Positions 60,890 to 64,000 of a stretch of 64,000 bases of DNA are shown here, piece by piece (the stretch's first letter is position 1; each line of letters starts with the position of its first letter). The DNA is from Pseudomonas sp. BN417 (lineage in GTDB: Bacteria; Pseudomonadota; Gammaproteobacteria; Pseudomonadales; Pseudomonadaceae), in assembly GCF_029871205.1 (NCBI RefSeq), contig NZ_SSOJ01000114.1, positions 1 to 64,000 of the forward strand. Reading direction: 5' to 3'. Under the pieces are notes generated by a model. The model ran no database searches, was not told where the DNA came from, and saw nothing but the letters and a program-made list of their open reading frames with translations. The position numbers and the translations under genes were made by a program.

Positions 60890-62023
60890 ATGGCCAAATA
60901 TCCTGTCGTTGTCTATGGCGCCAGTGGTTACACCGGCATGCTCACCATGGACTGGCTGATTGACCAGAAGATTCCCTTCACTGCCGTGGCCCGGAATGCC
61001 AAGCGTGCCCAGGAGATGATGGCGCAACGCGTCGTAGGTCTGGAGTCGGCCACCTACGAGATCGTCGAGTGCCCGCACGAGGTCGAGGCCCTGACTGCCG
61101 TCTTCAAGGGCGCAAAAGTTGTCTGCAACACCGTCGGTCCGTTCGTCAATTTCGGTCTGACCACCGCCGAGGCGGCTCTGAAAGCCGGCTGCCATTACCT
61201 GGACCCGGCCGGTGAGCAGGAGCACATCCGTGCCCTGCGCGACCAGTTCGGCGAGCTGTACCGCCAGGCCGGCCTGCTGCTGTCGCCCTCGTTGGCCTAC
61301 ATGTACACCTTCGCCGAGATCGCCGCCGAGCTGGCCCTGGAAACCCCCGGCGTCGACTCCCTGGAGACCGCCACCCTGACCCGCGGGCCGCGTACTGGTG
61401 CCGCTGGCGTGACCGTAGGTTCCACCGCCACCATCTTCGAAGGCTTCCGCCATCCGGGCGGCTACCTGTGGGAGAAGGATCTGGTTCCGTACGCGCCCAA
61501 TTCCAGCTTCAACGTCGTTTGCCCCAGCCTGCTCGAGTCGGTGTTCTGCCTGCCTTGGGGTGGCACCTCGCTGCCAATCTACTTCCAGAATGATGGGCGC
61601 GTGCGCAGCTGCATGTCCTGCGTGGGCTTCTACGACAACCCGGTGATGAAGACCGTCCATGCCCTGGGCCAGAAGTGGGAGGCCGAATACAAGCACCTGC
61701 CGAAGGAGCAGCAGGACGCGGTGATTCAGGGGCTGGTGGACTCCACTACCCCGAGCATGCCGCCGCGCGAGCGCAGCACTCTGCAGCGCACCGTGGATTT
61801 CGCCATCGGTCGCGGTCAGTTGTCGGCGGTCCGTGCCACCGTGCATGGCATCACCCCCTACATCGCCACCGGTGCGCTGCACGCGGCTGCAGCGGTCAAG
61901 CTGTTGGACAACGACGTTGCCAAAGTCGGCTTTGCCTCGTCCTCCAAGGCCTTCGGGCACCGCTACATGCTCGGCTTCCTCGAGCAGCGCGGCCTGGCTC
62001 GCGCAACCATCACCCAGCTGTGA
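60890..62023 (+). CDS. Saccharopine-dehydrogenase-like NAD(P)-binding protein
   Basis: 377 aa. N-terminal Rossmann loop VVVYGASGYTGMLTMDWLID (GASGYTG), VVCNTVGPFVNFG near residue 80, GCHYLDPAGE near 105. The family (saccharopine dehydrogenase NADP-binding) includes trans-acting enoyl reductases and lipid-modifying enzymes; no lysine-pathway genes are near. With the dehydrogenase and ligase it probably reduces a double bond or carbonyl of an acyl-CoA or side chain. GAGG before ATG. Confidence 0.85.
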   Translation: MAKYPVVVYGASGYTGMLTMDWLIDQKIPFTAVARNAKRAQEMMAQRVVGLESATYEIVECPHEVEALTAVFKGAKVVCNTVGPFVNFGLTTAEAALKAGCHYLDPAGEQEHIRALRDQFGELYRQAGLLLSPSLAYMYTFAEIAAELALETPGVDSLETATLTRGPRTGAAGVTVGSTATIFEGFRHPGGYLWEKDLVPYAPNSSFNVVCPSLLESVFCLPWGGTSLPIYFQNDGRVRSCMSCVGFYDNPVMKTVHALGQKWEAEYKHLPKEQQDAVIQGLVDSTTPSMPPRERSTLQRTVDFAIGRGQLSAVRATVHGITPYIATGALHAAAAVKLLDNDVAKVGFASSSKAFGHRYMLGFLEQRGLARATITQL

Positions 62024-62033
62024 AGTGACCAAG

Positions 62034-63593
62034 ATGGCAATCATTGATTTCTTTGACCGTGGCTGGCGGGTCAATCCGCAGGGGCCTGCCTATATCCAGG
62101 ACGGCGTGGTCACGAGCTTTACCGCAGCGGGGGAAATGTCCTGCCGCATCGCCAACGCACTGCTGGCCAGTGGATTCGCGTCCGGGGTGAAGGGCGCGGT
62201 CTGGGCAGCCAACGATGTAACCGCCTGGCTCTGTGCCCTGGGTCTGTGGCGCGCCAACCTGTGCTGGATTCCGGTGGGCGCGCGCAACGCGCCCGAGGAG
62301 AACCGCTACGTACTGGACGCGTTCGATTGCGAGATCCTGTTCTTCCAGCGCGAATTTGCCGAGACCATTGCTACCCTGCGGCCGCAGCTGCCGAAGATCA
62401 GTCAGTGGGTCTGCATAGATGGCGAAGTGGAGGGGGCCGAATCGCTGGAGCAATTCATCGCGCAACAGCCGGCGACCGATCCACGTGTCGCCGTCGATCC
62501 GGACGATGTGATCTGGCTCGGACCTACGGGTGGCACCACGGGCTTGCCCAAGGGCGTCATGAACACCCATCGCAGCGTGCAGACCAGCTTTGCGCACTTC
62601 ATGATCAACACGCCGTATCCCGCCAATATCCGGCCGGTGAACCTGGCGGCAGCGCCGATGACCCACACCGCCGGCATGCTGTCCATGCCCTGCACGGCCA
62701 GGGGCGGCGCGGTTGTGATCATCACCAAGCCGGAACCGCAACTTCTGCTGGCGGCGATCCCACAATACCGAGTGACGGAGTTCTTCCTGCCGCCAACGGT
62801 CATCTACCGGCTGCTGGATATTCCCGACCTGAACAAGAAGGTCGACTTTTCTTCGCTTCGCTACTTCCTCTATGGCGCCGCACCGATGTCGGTGGAGAAG
62901 TTGCGCAAGGCGATCGAGGTCTTCGGCCCGGTCATGATGGAGGGCTATGGGCAGACCGAGGCGCCGGGCGCGATCGCACACCTGACGCCGGGCGAGCACT
63001 TCGTGAATGGCGAAGCGGCCAGCGATGAGCGGCTGTCTTCTGTCGGACGGCCCAACCCCCTGATCCGCGTGGAGATCATGAACGACGACAACGAGATTCT
63101 CGCCCAGGGCGAAACGGGTGAGATCTGCGTGCGCGGCGACCTGATCATGAAGGGCTACTACAAGGACCCGCAGAAAACGGCGGAGACCCTCATCGACGGC
63201 TGGCTGCATACCGGCGATATCGGCCATGTCGACGCCGATGGCTACCTGCACATCACCGACCGCAAGAAGGACATGATCATCTCGGGCGGGTTCAACGTGT
63301 ACCCGAGCGAGGTTGAGCAGGTGCTCTGGAGCCATCCTGCCGTACGTGACTGCGCGGTGATCGGCGTGCCCGACGAGACATGGGGTGAGGCGGTCAAGGC
63401 CGTCATCGAGCTGAACGAGGGCCAGACCGTCGACGCCGAAGCCCTGATTGCGCTGTGCAAGGAAAAGCTGGGCTCGGTGAAGGCGCCGAAGTCGGTGGAG
63501 ATCATTGAGGCGCTGCCGCGCAGCCCGGTTGGCAAGGTGCTCAAGAAAGACCTGCGTGCCCGTTATTGGCAAGGCGCCAACCGGCAGATCTGA
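62034..63593 (+). CDS. AMP-binding acyl-CoA synthetase (ANL superfamily)
   Basis: 519 aa from ATG 62034. ATP loop WLGPTGGTTGLPKGVMNTH, A5 MMEGYGQTEAPGA, A7 WLHTGDIGHVDADGYLHITD, A8 RKKDMIISGGFNVYPSEVE and the catalytic Lys in RSPVGKVLKKDLR. It activates a carboxylic acid to acyl-CoA through an acyl-AMP. The substrate is unknown and could be a cyclic or branched acid, given the neighbours. 10 bp after the previous gene. Confidence 0.93.
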   Translation: MAIIDFFDRGWRVNPQGPAYIQDGVVTSFTAAGEMSCRIANALLASGFASGVKGAVWAANDVTAWLCALGLWRANLCWIPVGARNAPEENRYVLDAFDCEILFFQREFAETIATLRPQLPKISQWVCIDGEVEGAESLEQFIAQQPATDPRVAVDPDDVIWLGPTGGTTGLPKGVMNTHRSVQTSFAHFMINTPYPANIRPVNLAAAPMTHTAGMLSMPCTARGGAVVIITKPEPQLLLAAIPQYRVTEFFLPPTVIYRLLDIPDLNKKVDFSSLRYFLYGAAPMSVEKLRKAIEVFGPVMMEGYGQTEAPGAIAHLTPGEHFVNGEAASDERLSSVGRPNPLIRVEIMNDDNEILAQGETGEICVRGDLIMKGYYKDPQKTAETLIDGWLHTGDIGHVDADGYLHITDRKKDMIISGGFNVYPSEVEQVLWSHPAVRDCAVIGVPDETWGEAVKAVIELNEGQTVDAEALIALCKEKLGSVKAPKSVEIIEALPRSPVGKVLKKDLRARYWQGANRQI

Positions 63594-63610
63594 AGTCGAG
63601 GAGTCTTCTG

Positions 63611-64000
63611 ATGGAACCCATTTACATTGCCGGCATCGCCATGACCGAGTTCGGTCGTCATCCGGATCGCAGCCTCCAGGACTTGGCCCTGGAGGCGCTC
63701 AACGGCGCGCTGGCCGATGCTGGAGCCCAACGCTCCGATATTGGCGCTGTCTTCTATGCCGGTATCACCAACGGCGCATTGCAGGGTCAATTGTCCATTC
63801 CGGGGCAGGTGATCATGAGCAAGATCGGCATCGAAGGGGTGCCGGCCTACAACGTCGAGAACGCTTGCGCTTCGGGCAGCACCGCCGTTCACCTGGCCGT
63901 GCAGAGCCTGCGCGCAGGCGCCACCGATGTGGCGCTTGCCTTGGGTTGCGAGAAGATGGTGGTAGCCGACAAGGCGAAGTCCTTCGCCTTGTTCGAGGCC
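63611..64000 (+). CDS. Thiolase, SCP2/lipid-transfer type, 3' cut by window
   Basis: 130 residues visible, open to the window end. MEPIYIAGIAMTEFGRHPDR is the SCP2-thiolase start. The active-site Cys lies in YNVENACASGSTAVHLAVQS. GGAG precedes the ATG. SCP2-type thiolases cleave branched or steroid-like 3-ketoacyl-CoAs. Fourth gene of the operon. Confidence 0.88.
   Translation, partial: MEPIYIAGIAMTEFGRHPDRSLQDLALEALNGALADAGAQRSDIGAVFYAGITNGALQGQLSIPGQVIMSKIGIEGVPAYNVENACASGSTAVHLAVQSLRAGATDVALALGCEKMVVADKAKSFALFEA

Overview
The window is high-GC chromosomal DNA that reads as a Pseudomonas genome, probably an environmental, metabolically versatile species. Reasons: an OprD-family porin, many LysR/AraC/TetR regulators of Pseudomonas type, an HAE1 RND pump with a NodT-type outer-membrane factor, remnants of a Pf-like filamentous prophage beside the 3' end of a tRNA-Ser gene, Pseudomonas-style REP hairpins, and a textbook sigma-54 promoter. 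No rRNA gene, intact tRNA or CRISPR array was seen.

Region by region. 0-0.33 kb: end of an IS3-family transposase. 0.4-5.4 kb: a probable tricarboxylate module (LysR regulator, PrpF/GalD-type tautomerase-isomerase, CitMHS carrier, OprD porin). 5.6-8.7 kb: a TerC-family membrane protein, a scrap of a second CitMHS carrier, an AbrB-family membrane protein with a divergent LysR regulator. 8.7-9.1 kb: transposase debris and a MITE-like element. 9.1-11.5 kb: LysR regulator divergent from an SDR and an F420-type NADP oxidoreductase-like gene. 11.6-14.7 kb: decayed mobile DNA: an IS30 scrap, two copies of a tRNA-Ser 3' end each followed by an integrase C-terminal fragment, a truncated Pf-type replication gene, and a seemingly intact toxin-antitoxin operon of three genes. 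15-18.2 kb: a secreted isoaspartyl-methyltransferase-like protein and a membrane-embedded spermidine-synthase-like protein. 18.4-25.5 kb: GntR/UTRA regulator and phosphatase, divergent from a complete peptide-type ABC importer, with two GGTTTAAACC palindromes between them. 25.9-30.3 kb: LysR regulator facing four genes for exported proteins (double CMD domain, cupin, two alpha/beta hydrolases). 30.4-31.8 kb: more mobile-element scraps. 31.8-33.9 kb: two tandem AraC paralogues. 34.3-37.7 kb: a micro-protein, a bifunctional beta-oxidation enzyme and an SDR. 37.9-45 kb: TetR, RND tripartite efflux operon, second TetR. 45.3-52 kb: a sigma-54-driven operon DUF1329, DUF1302, RND/MMPL, YCF48-like. 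52.1-55.3 kb: a short cytosolic PAS-chemoreceptor-like protein and an EAL phosphodiesterase with a degenerate GGDEF domain. 55.5-64 kb: a deleted acyl-CoA dehydrogenase pseudogene, TetR, thiolase, AraC, then an operon of acyl-CoA dehydrogenase, saccharopine-dehydrogenase-like reductase, acyl-CoA ligase and a thiolase cut by the window end.

Taken together, the right half looks like a catabolic and envelope-trafficking island for a hydrophobic acid- or alcohol-type substrate: uptake or surface handling (DUF1302/DUF1329/RND), activation (AMP ligase), beta-oxidation-like steps (dehydrogenases, hydratase/dehydrogenase, thiolases), efflux protection and sensory output. The substrate cannot be named from sequence alone. 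The left half holds uptake modules interspersed with small decayed mobile elements.
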